Shown one piece after another: positions 48,260 through 57,206 of a stretch of 64,000 nt of DNA. A program made the translations under genes and the position numbers. Origin of the DNA: Streptomyces tanashiensis (lineage in GTDB: Bacteria > Actinomycetota > Actinomycetes > Streptomycetales > Streptomycetaceae). Below the pieces are notes generated by a model. The model searched no databases, was not told where the DNA came from, and worked only from the letters and a program-made list of their open reading frames with translations. Every line of letters begins with the position of its first letter. The stretch's first letter is position 1. Location of the stretch: assembly GCF_014648895.1 (NCBI RefSeq), contig NZ_BMRZ01000001.1, positions 1,116,001-1,180,000 of the forward strand, in the 5' to 3' direction.

Positions 48260-49062
48260 GCAGACTGCAGGCCCGCGAGCTGACGCTCGCCTACGAGGAC
48301 CGCACCGTCGTCGAGGAGCTCGACCTCGCGATCCCCGACGGCAGGGTGACCGTGATCGTCGGCCCCAACGCCTGCGGCAAGTCCACCACCCTCCGGGCGC
48401 TCGGCCGGCTCCTCAGGCCGGCGGGCGGCGCCGTCCTCCTCGACGGCGAAGAGCTGGCGAAGCTGCCGACCAAGCGGATCGCCCGCTCGATCGGCCTGCT
48501 GCCGCAGACCCCCGTCGCGCCCGAGGCCATCACCGTCGCCGACCTGGTCTCCCGGGGCCGCCAGCCGCACCAGGCCTGGTGGAAGCAGTGGTCCGAGGAG
48601 GACGAGCGGGCCGTCACCGACGCCATGGAACGCACGGACGTCGCCGCGCTCGCCGACCGGTCCGTCGACGCGCTCTCGGGCGGCCAGCGGCAGCGGGTGT
48701 GGATCGCGATGGCCCTCGCCCAGGAGACCGACCTGCTCCTCCTCGACGAGCCCACCACCTATCTGGACATCTCCCACCAGGTGGAGGTCCTCGACCTGGT
48801 CCGCCGCCTCAACCGGCTGCGCGGCCGGACCGTGGTCCTCGTCCTCCACGACCTGAACCAGGCCGCCCGGTACGCCGACCACCTCGTGGCCATGAAGGCG
48901 GGGCGGGTCGTCGCCGAGGGCCCGCCGGAGGAGATCGTCACGGCGGAGCTCGTGCGGGACGTCTTCGGGCTCTCGTCGGTCGTCGTCCCGGACCCCGTGA
49001 CCGGGTCGCCGCTCGTGGTGCCGGGGGCGCCGTGGGGGGCCGAGGAGCCCGTGCGCTCGTAG
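48256..49062 (+). CDS. FecE-type ABC ATPase of the siderophore importer
   Basis: A 268-residue ATPase: Walker [11 protein letters not shown] near residue 36, signature [10 protein letters not shown], Walker [13 protein letters not shown] and H-loop VLHD. GTG 48256 follows TGGAGG six bases upstream and overlaps the previous stop (GTGA). NAC instead of NGC at the P-loop is common in FecE-type subunits. Drives ferric-siderophore uptake with the two permeases; the binding protein must come from another locus. Confidence 0.95.
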   Translation: MSRLQARELTLAYEDRTVVEELDLAIPDGRVTVIVGPNACGKSTTLRALGRLLRPAGGAVLLDGEELAKLPTKRIARSIGLLPQTPVAPEAITVADLVSRGRQPHQAWWKQWSEEDERAVTDAMERTDVAALADRSVDALSGGQRQRVWIAMALAQETDLLLLDEPTTYLDISHQVEVLDLVRRLNRLRGRTVVLVLHDLNQAARYADHLVAMKAGRVVAEGPPEEIVTAELVRDVFGLSSVVVPDPVTGSPLVVPGAPWGAEEPVRS

Positions 49063-49075
49063 GGGCGCAGGGCCC

Positions 49076-49198
49076 GCGCGAGCGCCGGAGGTAAGGCTCA
49101 GGTCTGCGCGAGCGCCGGAGGCAGGGCTCAGGGCACGCGCGAGCGCCGAAGGCAGGGCTCAGTGTCTGCGCGAGCGCCGGAGGCAGGGCTCAGTGTCT
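49076..49198. repeat. four copies of a ~31-bp tandem repeat derived from a gene's 3' end
   Basis: Units start at 49076, 49106, 49137 and 49168 and read on the + strand GCGCGAGCGCCGGAGGCAGG followed by GCTCAG. The last complete unit continues into the 3' end and stop of the minus-strand gene at 49190. The repeat has therefore multiplied the final codons (WRSRRH) and the stop, so the gene is followed by echoes of its own end. Confidence 0.8.
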
Positions 49199-50293
49199 GC
49201 GCGAGCGCCAGAGCAGGAACAGGGCCGAGGCGATCGCCGCGCCCCGGAGGACCCACGGCCAGGTCTCGGAGACCGCCGCGCCCATCGCCTCGCCGCCCGG
49301 GGCCACCGCCTCGCCCCAGCGGCCCTCGACCCGGCCCCACAGCCAGACGATGCCGGTCGCGGCGCTGAGGCCGGGGATCACGAGGACGGCTCCCCTGACC
49401 TCGCCCGGGGTCAGCCGGCGGGAGGCGTAGGCGAGGAGCCAGCCCGCCGCGAGGGCGACCAGCGAGCCGAAGACGGCGCCGCCCACCAGGAGCAGCGCGG
49501 CCAGCAGGACGAAGGGGTTCGCGAGGCGGGCGCGGGACGGGGCCGCCTCCTCCTCCACGGGGGCCGGTTCCTCCGCGGGGGCCGGTTCCTCCACGGGGGC
49601 CGGGGCCCTGCGGAGCCGGAGGACCCGGGCGAGCCGGCGGACCTTCCCCGGTGCGGGCTCCTCGTCCGCGGCCTCCTCGTCCTCCTCGGGGGCGGGCCGC
49701 GCGAAGAGGTCGGGGCGCTCGATGCCACCGACGAAGCCGAAGAACCCGTCCTCGTCGGAGGGGTCGTCGGCGTCCGTCCGCCACCAGTCCGCCGTGCGGT
49801 CGGCGGCGGGGGCGTCCTTCTCGGCCCCGGCGGGGCCCGCGCCGCCGGGGCCGGAGCCGGCCGCGCCCCGGCCGCCCCGGGCCCGGCCGTCGGGGCCCCG
49901 GTCGTCCTGGGCGGGGACGGCGGGGCGCGACGCGCCGGAAGCCGGACGCGGGTTTCCGGGACCGCCGGAGGCCGCCTCGCGGGTACGGCGGAGGCCGCGG
50001 GTACGGCCCGGGCCCCCGCCGTCCCCCGTGCGGGGCTCCGGCACGGGTGCGGCAGCGGGCCCGCCCGAGGGGCCCGCGCGGTCCACGACCTCGTCCGGGG
50101 TGCCGAGGGCGCCGAGGATGCCGCGGACCGTGGCCGGGCTCTCCTCGCCGTGCGTGGCGCGCCGGCGGTCGATCTCGTTCCGCAGCCCGGACACCAGCTT
50201 CATCCGGTCGCTCGCCGGCAGTTGCCGCTGCTGTGCCAGATCGCCGACCCGGCTCAGATAGTCGTAGACCAACTGGTCGCTCTCGATCCCCAC
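49190..50293 (-). CDS. HAAS-like membrane protein with long disordered linker
   Basis: A 367-residue protein. The first 65 residues (DQLVYDYLSRVGDLAQQRQ followed by LPASDRMKLVSGLRNEID) resemble the HAAS signalling domain, often paired with PadR regulators. A 130-residue Gly/Pro/Arg-rich, likely disordered region follows, and then four membrane helices. GTG 50293 is preceded by GGAGGGG four bases upstream. No partner is adjacent; function unknown. Confidence 0.65.
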   Translation of the reverse strand: MGIESDQLVYDYLSRVGDLAQQRQLPASDRMKLVSGLRNEIDRRRATHGEESPATVRGILGALGTPDEVVDRAGPSGGPAAAPVPEPRTGDGGGPGRTRGLRRTREAASGGPGNPRPASGASRPAVPAQDDRGPDGRARGGRGAAGSGPGGAGPAGAEKDAPAADRTADWWRTDADDPSDEDGFFGFVGGIERPDLFARPAPEEDEEAADEEPAPGKVRRLARVLRLRRAPAPVEEPAPAEEPAPVEEEAAPSRARLANPFVLLAALLLVGGAVFGSLVALAAGWLLAYASRRLTPGEVRGAVLVIPGLSAATGIVWLWGRVEGRWGEAVAPGGEAMGAAVSETWPWVLRGAAIASALFLLWRSRRH

Positions 50294-50365
50294 GGTGCCC
50301 CTCCACGGCCGGTTCGCCCGGTACGGCCCGACGTTAGCGCCTGGACAGCGGCTAACGTGGTCCGG

Positions 50366-52945
50366 ATGGGGATCGGTGAGCTCGACCGGGAGGCGCACGT
50401 GCCCGAAGCAACTGGCGCCGGTGCGGCGCCCCGCACGCTCGCGGAGGCGCTCCGCGCGCGGGGCGACGAGGGGCTCTCCGCGCTGCTGCGCGCCCGGCCC
50501 GATCTGCTGAGCCCCGTACCGAACGACCTGACGCAGCTGGCGACCCGCGCCGGCACGCGGGGGTCGGTGGTGCGGGCCCTGGAGCGGCTCGACCGGTTCG
50601 CCCTCCAGACGGCCGAGGCGCTCGCCGTCGCCCCCGACCCCGCCCCGTACCCCTTGCTCCTGGCGCTGCTCACCGGCGACGAGGGCGATCCGGAGATCGA
50701 GGCGGCGCTGCCGGGCGCGGTGGCGCTGCTGCGCGAGCAGGCCCTGGTGTGGGGCGAGGACGACCGGCTGCGGCTCGTGCGGACCGCGCGGGAACTGCTC
50801 GCGCCCTCGGCGCAGCACCCTTCGCCGACCGGGCTCGGGCCGACGGTGGCCGAGGCGACCGCGGGGATGTCTCCGGGGCGGGTGCAGGAGATCATCGCGA
50901 CGGCGGGTCTCACCGCGACGCACGATCCGGTGTCGGCGGTGGCCGTCCTCACCGGGCTGTTCACCGACCGGGAGCGGATGGGCGCGCTCCTCGACGAGGC
51001 GTCCCCCGAGGCCCTCTCCGTCCTGGACCGGCTGGTGTGGGGCCCGCCGTACGGCGAGGTGACGGCGAACCCGGCGCCCCCGGTGCGCTGGCTGCGCGAC
51101 CGGGGTCTGCTGCTCCCGGTGTCGGCGCGGACGATGGTGCTGCCCCGGGAGGTGGCCCTGCACCTGCGCGGCGGGCGGGCGCACCGGTCGCCGGAGCCGG
51201 TGGCGCCGGTGCTCGCCGTGGCGCGCGACTACCGTCCCCAGGTTGTGGACAGCGCCGCCGCCGGGCAGGCGTACGCGACGCTCGCGACCGTCGAGGAGCT
51301 GCTGAAGTCCTGGGACCAGGGCGGCCCGCAGGTCCTGCGGGCCGGCGGGATGTCCGTACGGGACCTCAAGCGGACCGCGGCGACCCTGGACGTGACGGAG
51401 CAGCTCGCCGCGTTCTGGCTGGAGCTGTGCTTCGGGGCGGGGCTGCTCGCCTCGGACGGCGAGGCCGACGAGCGGTACGCGCCGACGCCCGCGTACGACG
51501 ACTGGCTCGATCTGCCGGCCGCCGAGCGCTGGGCCCGGCTCGTCGCGCCCTGGCTCATGGCGACCCGGACGTCCGGCCTGGTGGGCGGTGCGGACGCGAA
51601 GGGCCGCACGCTCGCCGCACTCGGCCCGGATCTGGACCGCGCCTCCGCGCCGGAGGTCCGCCACCGGGTCCTGGAGCTCCTCGCGACGCTCCCGCCGGGC
51701 GCCGCGGCCGACCCCGAGACGCTGTTCGCGCGGCTGCGCTGGGAGCGGCCGCTGCGGGGCGCCGCGCAGGCGGGCCCGCCGCGCCCGCCCCAGCCCGCGG
51801 CCGGAACCGACGAGACCCCCGGCCCCGAGGTCCCCGGTGACCTGCGGTCCCGGCTCGCGCGCTGGACGCTCGCGGAGGCGGAGCTGCTCGGGCTCACCGG
51901 CAGGGGCGCGCTCGCGGGTCCCGCCCGGGCGCTGCTCAACCTGCCGCTGGCGGAGGCCGCGACGCCCGCCGACCACGGGGGCCGGGTCGAGCTGTCGGTG
52001 GCCGCCGGGCGGGCGGCGACCCTGCTCGCGCCGCTGCTCCCCGAGGCCGTCGACCACGTCCTGCTCCAGGCCGACCTGACGGCCGTCGCGCCCGGGCCGC
52101 TGCGGCGGCCGCTCGCCGACGCGCTGGCGGTCCTGGCGGACGTGGAATCGAAGGGTGGCGCGACGGTCTACCGGTTCACGCCCGGTTCCGTGCGGCGTGC
52201 GCTCGACTCCGGGCGGTCCGCCTCCGACCTGCACGACTTCCTCGGCGCGCACTCCCGCACGCCCGTGCCGCAGCCGCTCGCGTACCTGATCGACGACGTG
52301 GCCAGGAAGCACGGCCACCTGCGGATCGGGGCGGCCTCCGCGTACGTGCGCTGCGACGACGACACCGTCCTCGGGGAGATCCTGGCGGACCGGCGCTCCG
52401 CCGCGCTCGGCCTGCGGCGCCTCGCGCCGACGGTGCTCGCGGCGCAGGCGGACCCGGCGTCGCTGCTCGAAGGGCTGCGGTCGATGGGGTACGCCCCGGC
52501 CGCCGAGTCCGCCGAGGGCGACGTCCTGGTCACCCGCGCCGACGCGTACCGCACCCCGGCCCGTACGGCCCCGGTGCCCGTCCCCGACGGGCCGCCCGCC
52601 CCGGACACCACGCTGCTCGGCGCGGCGGTGAAGGCGATCCGGGCGGGCGACCGGGCGGCGACGGCGGTACGGAAGGAGCCCGCGGCCGCCGTGGAGTCGG
52701 CGGGCGGTCTCCCCCGCACGTCGGCGGCCGAGACGCTGGCCACCGTCCAGGCCGCCGCCATGACCGGCTCGGCCGTCTGGATCGGCTACGTCAACGCGGA
52801 GGGGGCGGCGAGCCAGCGCGTCATCGCCCCGGTCCGCGTCGAGGGCGGTTTCGTGACGGGCTACGACCACACGGCCGACGAGGTCCGCACGTACCCCCTG
52901 CACCGCATCACGGGCGTCGCGGAGCTGGCCGACGAGCAGATCTAG
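50366..52945 (+). CDS. helicase-associated (XPB-partner-type) protein
   Basis: An 859-residue protein of the actinobacterial helicase-associated family that usually lies immediately upstream of the XPB-type helicase, as Rv0862c stands next to Rv0861c. It has many helical repeats (TLAEALRARGDEGLSALLRA and similar) and a C-terminal WYL-like beta module (VWIGYVNAEGAASQRVIAPV). No Walker motifs are visible. TAACGT (50353-50358) ends seven bases before the ATG, so leaderless expression is likely. In this genome its usual neighbour XPB is separated from it by the 4.2-kb integrated element. Confidence 0.8.
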   Translation: MGIGELDREAHVPEATGAGAAPRTLAEALRARGDEGLSALLRARPDLLSPVPNDLTQLATRAGTRGSVVRALERLDRFALQTAEALAVAPDPAPYPLLLALLTGDEGDPEIEAALPGAVALLREQALVWGEDDRLRLVRTARELLAPSAQHPSPTGLGPTVAEATAGMSPGRVQEIIATAGLTATHDPVSAVAVLTGLFTDRERMGALLDEASPEALSVLDRLVWGPPYGEVTANPAPPVRWLRDRGLLLPVSARTMVLPREVALHLRGGRAHRSPEPVAPVLAVARDYRPQVVDSAAAGQAYATLATVEELLKSWDQGGPQVLRAGGMSVRDLKRTAATLDVTEQLAAFWLELCFGAGLLASDGEADERYAPTPAYDDWLDLPAAERWARLVAPWLMATRTSGLVGGADAKGRTLAALGPDLDRASAPEVRHRVLELLATLPPGAAADPETLFARLRWERPLRGAAQAGPPRPPQPAAGTDETPGPEVPGDLRSRLARWTLAEAELLGLTGRGALAGPARALLNLPLAEAATPADHGGRVELSVAAGRAATLLAPLLPEAVDHVLLQADLTAVAPGPLRRPLADALAVLADVESKGGATVYRFTPGSVRRALDSGRSASDLHDFLGAHSRTPVPQPLAYLIDDVARKHGHLRIGAASAYVRCDDDTVLGEILADRRSAALGLRRLAPTVLAAQADPASLLEGLRSMGYAPAAESAEGDVLVTRADAYRTPARTAPVPVPDGPPAPDTTLLGAAVKAIRAGDRAATAVRKEPAAAVESAGGLPRTSAAETLATVQAAAMTGSAVWIGYVNAEGAASQRVIAPVRVEGGFVTGYDHTADEVRTYPLHRITGVAELADEQI

Positions 52946-52949
52946 CGCT

Positions 52950-52975
52950 GCGGGCCCGGTCCGGTCCGGCCCCGC
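52950..52975. terminator. possible terminator after the helicase-associated gene
   Basis: GC-rich near-palindrome (13-base arms with two mismatches) four bases after the stop. Weak, because the loop must come from the inner arm bases. Confidence 0.35.
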
Positions 52976-53033
52976 ATCAGGCAGACTGGAGGATTGGCCG
53001 TCGTCGGAGCGGCCCGGGAAGGACCGATCGCAC

Positions 53034-53084
53034 GTGAATGGGCCACTCATCGTCCATGCGATCAAGCTGGATGCACATACCTAG
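53034..53084 (+). pseudogene. truncated 5' end of the native XPB gene, cut by element insertion
   Basis: GTG at 53034 with GGAAGGA ten bases upstream begins VNGPLIV, the start expected for Streptomyces XPB, but after the att core the frame runs into element DNA and ends at a TAG (53082-53084) after 16 codons. It is the severed native start of the helicase gene. Confidence 0.85.
53049..53082. other. attL
   Basis: The core ATCGTCCA at 53049-53056 is followed by the element-side arm CACATACCT at 53074-53082. Left of the core is native XPB sequence. Confidence 0.8.
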
Positions 53085-53129
53085 CACGTTGGGCCAGGTA
53101 GCGGATAGGCCCACCTGGAAAAGAGCGCG

Positions 53130-53327
53130 CTAAGCGCGCTTCACGCTCTCGGGCGGGACCAGCCACTCACGGCCCCCGCCCTCAGGCCAGAGGAACGCTG
53201 TAGGGCGCTTCCGGCGCTCGCTCGGCAGGCCGGCGGGGTCCTCGTAGTCCGGAATCACGTCACGCAGGATGCCGACCCGTCCCGCGCCGTCTTCCACACG
53301 TCGCCCGATGTCCGCTGCGGTGACCAT
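53130..53327 (-). CDS. 65-residue hypothetical protein on the element
   Basis: The product begins MVTAADIGRRVEDGAGRVGI and has a Trp-rich C-terminus (FLWPEGGGREWLV). Similar small proteins are common on Streptomyces integrative elements, with no known function. ATG 53327 follows GGAGGGG and shares a base with the upstream ORF's stop (TGATG), so the two are translationally coupled. Confidence 0.7.
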   Translation of the reverse strand: MVTAADIGRRVEDGAGRVGILRDVIPDYEDPAGLPSERRKRPTAFLWPEGGGREWLVPPESVKRA

Positions 53328-53521
53328 CAGTGCCCCTCCGGGTGCCGCCGCATGAAGACGTTGCAGTCGGACACCGTGGCCATGTCGCCCCCGGCACGGG
53401 CGCGGGAGCGCACGTTGGCCAGCTCGATGCATCCCGCGCACCCGTCGACAGGGTCCGGCTCCCGATCCAGGTTCAACGGCAGTTCGACAGGCGTAGCGCT
53501 GTATCGCGTGGGCTCACTCAT
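53327..53521 (-). CDS. 64-residue small Cys-motif protein on the element
   Basis: It contains DGCAGCIELANVRSRARAG with a CxxC motif and a late SDCNVFMRRH, possibly metal-binding. Usual companion of XRE regulators on Streptomyces elements, from memory. It is divergent from the XRE gene at 53638. Confidence 0.65.
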   Translation of the reverse strand: MSEPTRYSATPVELPLNLDREPDPVDGCAGCIELANVRSRARAGGDMATVSDCNVFMRRHPEGH

Positions 53522-53577
53522 GGCGCGATGGTCGCGCCGGTCGTCAGGACGGAGGAACCTCGTACGTTTCCCACTTT

Positions 53578-53617
53578 GGGACGTCCTACCACGTGTAGAA
53601 CGTCCCTAGGAACGTCC
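53578..53617. promoter_or_regulatory. triple ACGTCC operator for the XRE regulator
   Basis: ACGTCC recurs at 53581, 53600 and 53612, and GGGACGT (53578) with ACGTCCC (53600) makes an inverted repeat. It lies in the gap between the XRE gene and the divergent 64-residue gene and should serve both promoters. Confidence 0.6.
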
Positions 53618-53637
53618 GAAATCCGAGGGGGCGCAGC

Positions 53638-54378
53638 ATGTCCAACGAGCGACTTCGAACCGTCATGGAGGCAGGTGGCTGGACACATGCGGCCTTGGCT
53701 GGCGTCACAGGCGTCGGCCCCAAGTCCGTGGAACGGTGGGTCAATCTCGGGCGTACTCCGCGCCGGGCAACGGCACTGGCGGCAGCGGAAGCGCTCGGGG
53801 AAGACGTGCATGCCCTGTGGCCGGCACTCCGGCAGGCGCGTGCCGCACGTGCTGTCAGCCCCGAACTCGTCGCTCTGTACGGACAGCGGGCGGATCTTCC
53901 CGTGTCGGTCTTCGTCGATCTCCTCTCCCAGGCGCGGCAGCGGATCGACGTGCTGGTGTACGCGGCCGTCTTCCTGCACGAGGCGTACCCCCGCCTCAAT
54001 GACCTCCTGCGCGAACGGGCCGACGACGGATGCGCGGTCCGCATCGCGGTGGGTGACGCCGACGACCGCAACGTCCAGCAGCGCGGACGAGAAGAGAAGT
54101 TCGGCCACGGCATCGAGTCCCGCTGCCGACTCGCGCTCCTGCATTACCGGCCTCTCGCGGACGTACCGGGAATCGAGCTGCGCACCCATGGAACGACCCT
54201 CTACAACAGCCTGTACCGCGCCGACGACCAGATGCTGGTCAACGCACACGTGTGGGGCGTCAACGCCTACGGCGCGCCCGTGTGGCACCTCCGGCGCCAC
54301 GGCGACGGGGGCATGTTCGACACCTACGCGGGGAGCTTCGACGCCGTATGGGAAACGGCCCGCCCCGTGGAAGGCTGA
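53638..54378 (+). CDS. XRE-family regulator with degenerate PLD-like domain (DUF5919-type)
   Basis: The 246-residue protein has an HTH (LAGVTGVGPKSVERWVNLGR near residues 20-40) and a C-terminal domain (about 90-240) resembling the phospholipase D fold: VLVYAAVFLHEAYPRLNDLL, then IAVGDADD and RTHGTTLYNSLYRADDQMLV. The HKD motif is degenerate: His-Gly-Thr at HGTTLYNSLYRADD, without the usual lysine, so hydrolysis is doubtful and ligand sensing is likelier. From memory this is the DUF5919 arrangement. It is followed at once by the NUDIX gene, six bases away. Confidence 0.75.
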   Translation: MSNERLRTVMEAGGWTHAALAGVTGVGPKSVERWVNLGRTPRRATALAAAEALGEDVHALWPALRQARAARAVSPELVALYGQRADLPVSVFVDLLSQARQRIDVLVYAAVFLHEAYPRLNDLLRERADDGCAVRIAVGDADDRNVQQRGREEKFGHGIESRCRLALLHYRPLADVPGIELRTHGTTLYNSLYRADDQMLVNAHVWGVNAYGAPVWHLRRHGDGGMFDTYAGSFDAVWETARPVEG

Positions 54379-54383
54379 GCACC

Positions 54384-54854
54384 GTGGCCCGAACCGAGTA
54401 CTACGACGATCCCAACGCCCCCCGGCCGAACAGCCTGGTCGTGGCAGCCTCTGCCGTCGTCACCGATGAGGACGGCCGCGTACTCCTCCAGCGGCGCCGG
54501 GACAACGACTTGTGGGCGCTGCCGGGCGGAGCCATGGACATGGACGATTCCCTCCCCGGCACGGCCGTGCGAGAGGTCCAGGAGGAGACCGGTCTGGATG
54601 TCGAGATCACGGGACTCGTCGGCACGTACACCGACCCCCGCCATGTCATCGCGTACAGCGACGGAGAGGTACGCCGGCAGTTCAACGTCTGCTTCACCGC
54701 CCGGGTCGTCGGCGGCACCCTGGCCATCTCCGACGAGAGCACGGACCTCCGCTTCGTGGCGCCCGAAGCACTCGACTCGCTTCCCATGCACCACACGCAA
54801 CGCCTGCGCATCCGGCACTTCCTGGAGCACCGCGCCGCCCCGTACCTGGGATAG
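54384..54854 (+). CDS. NUDIX hydrolase on the element
   Basis: A 156-residue NUDIX protein with box GGAMDMDDSLPGTAVREVQE followed by ETGLD: the REVQEETG core is intact, while the position usually held by the first Glu is Asp. GTG 54384 lies six bases after the XRE stop, so the two are one operon. Known: the pSAM2 immunity factor Pif carries a NUDIX motif and blocks entry of related elements. Inference: this gene could serve immunity or hydrolyse a regulatory nucleotide. Confidence 0.9.
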   Translation: MARTEYYDDPNAPRPNSLVVAASAVVTDEDGRVLLQRRRDNDLWALPGGAMDMDDSLPGTAVREVQEETGLDVEITGLVGTYTDPRHVIAYSDGEVRRQFNVCFTARVVGGTLAISDESTDLRFVAPEALDSLPMHHTQRLRIRHFLEHRAAPYLG

Positions 54855-54914
54855 GGCCACCGGTCGCGGTGGCGTCACTCCCCCAGCCGGCTACATGCAC
54901 CGGCCAGCAGTTCA

Positions 54915-55118
54915 TCAGGAGTAGAAGCCCTGGCCGTAGTCCTCCCGCCTCAGAGTGAAGTCGTCCGGACGATCACGACGAAGCTCCTCGTATCGCTGCG
55001 CGAAGATGTCGATCGCTTCATGAAGCGTGCAGTCCAATGCTTCGCGGATCGCCATGAGCGCAGAGATGATCCTTTGCTCCAGGATGTCGCGGTCCAGACT
55101 CTCGGGCAGATGCTCCAC
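54915..55118 (-). CDS. 67-residue helical protein on the element
   Basis: The product is largely helical (ILEQRIISALMAIREALDCT and HEAIDIFAQRYEELRRDRPD). Similar proteins occur on other Streptomyces elements, from memory; no function known. Weak start region. It is convergent with the NUDIX gene and may share a promoter region with the AT-rich stretch to its right. Confidence 0.6.
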   Translation of the reverse strand: MEHLPESLDRDILEQRIISALMAIREALDCTLHEAIDIFAQRYEELRRDRPDDFTLRREDYGQGFYS

Positions 55119-55546
55119 GGTGCCGTGACCCTACCCGGCACGGATGGCCAACCCCCGGGGCAGGGGATAACTGACCACGGAAACCCACTGATCAGCCACG
55201 CGAGAGTTTCCGCTCCCACACGCGCTGGTCAAGGGTTGAAGGGGGCCACCGCCCACCCCCTCGCACGCAAACGGATGCGGCTCTGGCTTCCGACCGCCCA
55301 CTCCCACAAGCGCAGCGTGCGTGGCTCACCCTCAGCGGCGCAGGGCTGCGATGGCGCAATGACGGATCGAGCCCTTGGTCTGTTTTCTCTTATTTTTCTA
55401 TGTGCAATCAAAAAGTAGGGAGAACCGTCATTCCGTCATCACCCTGCCGCTGAGAGAGCAGCAAACCGGCGGCACCCCCTGGGAGCGCGGACGACCCGCC
55501 GCCAGGGCTTCCCCAGCAACGGGCCGCGAACAGTCGCCAGGAGAGC
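55119..55546. other. 428-bp gene-free segment with an AT-rich core
   Basis: No convincing gene. The core (about 55380-55420) is strikingly AT-rich, and its flanks carry AATGACGG (55358-55365) and CCGTCATT (55425-55432), a perfect 8-bp inverted repeat. It might hold the promoter of the 67-residue gene, a replication-type melting region or a recombination directionality site; the sequence alone cannot decide. Confidence 0.5.
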
Positions 55547-57187
55547 TCAGAACAGCTCAAGCGTCTGAGCCGCTGCGCGCTGTACGACCGCTTCGACGTT
55601 CTTGCAGTCGGCGTCCGCCCGGCGGATCTCGCCGTCCTCGCCGAAGTAGACCGCGAGGCGGGAAGTGTCCAGTCTCGGGCCGCCCTTGCGGGACATGCCG
55701 ACCTCGACGTACGCCCCCGCGTTCAGCAGCAGATCGCGCTTGCCCGCCGTGTCCGCGTCCTTCCAGAGCTGTGCGTGAGTCCGGCCGGTCGGAACCGCCT
55801 CCACGCCCGCAGGCTTCGCGGTGCGCTGCTTCTCGTTCAGCGAAGCCAAGCGTTCCTCCAGCTTGGCGTACTGAGCCGCGTACCTCGTGGCACCCTCCTC
55901 ACCCTTGAACAGGCCACGGTCGTACCGGTCCTTCTCCAGGTCCTCCAGCGCTTCCCTGGCCTGCCGGATCTGCGGGCGGAAGTCCTCGCCCACGTGCTCC
56001 ACCATGCGCACCACGGGGAAGGCGCCGAACTTCTCCAGGAACAGCGCCGTGACGTGCTGTTCCATGCCCTCACCGGCGATGCTCACGCCGTAGCAAGTCA
56101 GCTCCGCGCCTGCCTGCCGGGCCTTCAGCCGGCCGATGCACCGATAGCGGATGCGCCCCTTGGCGACGTACGTGTACATGCGGTTGTGGCACACCGCGCA
56201 GTAGACGATCCCCCGCAGCAGCGCCGTTCCCTCGCGTCGCCGGTCGCCCGGATTGGCTCGCCGGCTCAGCTCGTCCTGCAACGCCTGCCAGGTGTCCATG
56301 TCCAGGATCGGCGTGCGGTTGACCAGCGGCAGGCCGTCCGTCATCAGGATCGGCTTGCCGTCCTCGATCACCTGCCCCAGCAACTGGGGGTTGCCGAGAA
56401 GGCTCCGCAAGGTGGACGGATACCACCGCTTGGAGTCGCTTCGCTTGCCTGTGGTCTGCCGCGACGAGTGGCCGGGCGACGGCTTGTCGGACTCCGTGAG
56501 GTCCACTGCGATCTTGAGCAGCGAGTCCTTGTTGAGGACGCGTTCCACGATCTCGTGAATCGTCTTCGCTTCCTCGGGGTTGACCTCCAGGACCTTCCCC
56601 GCACCGTTGGGGTTCGGGGCCACCCGGTACCCGTACGGCACCCTGCCGCCCGTATAACGGCCCTCCCGTCGCAGGTGCTCATGGGCGCTGGAGACACGCA
56701 TACCGATGGTGTCGGACTCCAGCTCGGCGAAGACCGCGATCACCTTGGCCATGGCACGCCCCATGGAAGAGGTGAGGTCCAGCGGCTCACTGGCGGATGC
56801 CAGAGCCACGCCCTCCGCCTGCGTCACCTTCATGATCTCGGCGAAGTCCACCGTGGAGCGGGCCAAGCGGTCGATCTTGAAGAACACGATCACGTCGAAC
56901 TCGGCGAGACGGGCCAGGATCCGCTGAAGCCCGGGACGGTCCAGTCCGCGCGAGTAGCCCGAGACGTCGATGTCCTCTTCCACGGCTATGACCTGCCAGC
57001 CACGGGCCGCGCACAGAGCCTCACAGGCCGCGCGCTGACGCTCGGGCGAGGTAGAGTTTTCTGTTTCCCGCGAAAGGCGGACATAGATGGCCGCGCGCAT
57101 TCCCGACGCGTTGGCCGGGACGCCCTTCGGGCGACGGGCACGGGGCATGGCCCTTGCCGTGGCAGGCGCAGATGTGGTGTCTGTCAC
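55547..57187 (-). CDS. large serine recombinase (integrase)
   Basis: A 546-residue serine integrase. The catalytic domain has AAIYVRLSRE with nucleophile S39, DIDVSGYSRGLDRPGL and FFKIDRLARSTVDF. The recombinase domain and zinc ribbon follow (CAVCHNRMYTYVAKG with a later CIGRL and LTCYG), then a coiled-coil region (AREALEDLEKDRYDRG and LEERLASLNEKQRTAK). GTG 57187 has no Shine-Dalgarno; TAGGAT (57194-57199 complement) ends six bases upstream, so a leaderless transcript is likely. Its promoter overlaps the att arm, so integration should alter its own expression. Confidence 0.95.
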   Translation of the reverse strand: MTDTTSAPATARAMPRARRPKGVPANASGMRAAIYVRLSRETENSTSPERQRAACEALCAARGWQVIAVEEDIDVSGYSRGLDRPGLQRILARLAEFDVIVFFKIDRLARSTVDFAEIMKVTQAEGVALASASEPLDLTSSMGRAMAKVIAVFAELESDTIGMRVSSAHEHLRREGRYTGGRVPYGYRVAPNPNGAGKVLEVNPEEAKTIHEIVERVLNKDSLLKIAVDLTESDKPSPGHSSRQTTGKRSDSKRWYPSTLRSLLGNPQLLGQVIEDGKPILMTDGLPLVNRTPILDMDTWQALQDELSRRANPGDRRREGTALLRGIVYCAVCHNRMYTYVAKGRIRYRCIGRLKARQAGAELTCYGVSIAGEGMEQHVTALFLEKFGAFPVVRMVEHVGEDFRPQIRQAREALEDLEKDRYDRGLFKGEEGATRYAAQYAKLEERLASLNEKQRTAKPAGVEAVPTGRTHAQLWKDADTAGKRDLLLNAGAYVEVGMSRKGGPRLDTSRLAVYFGEDGEIRRADADCKNVEAVVQRAAAQTLELF

Positions 57188-57206
57188 AACGCGATCCTAT
57201 CCCTGG

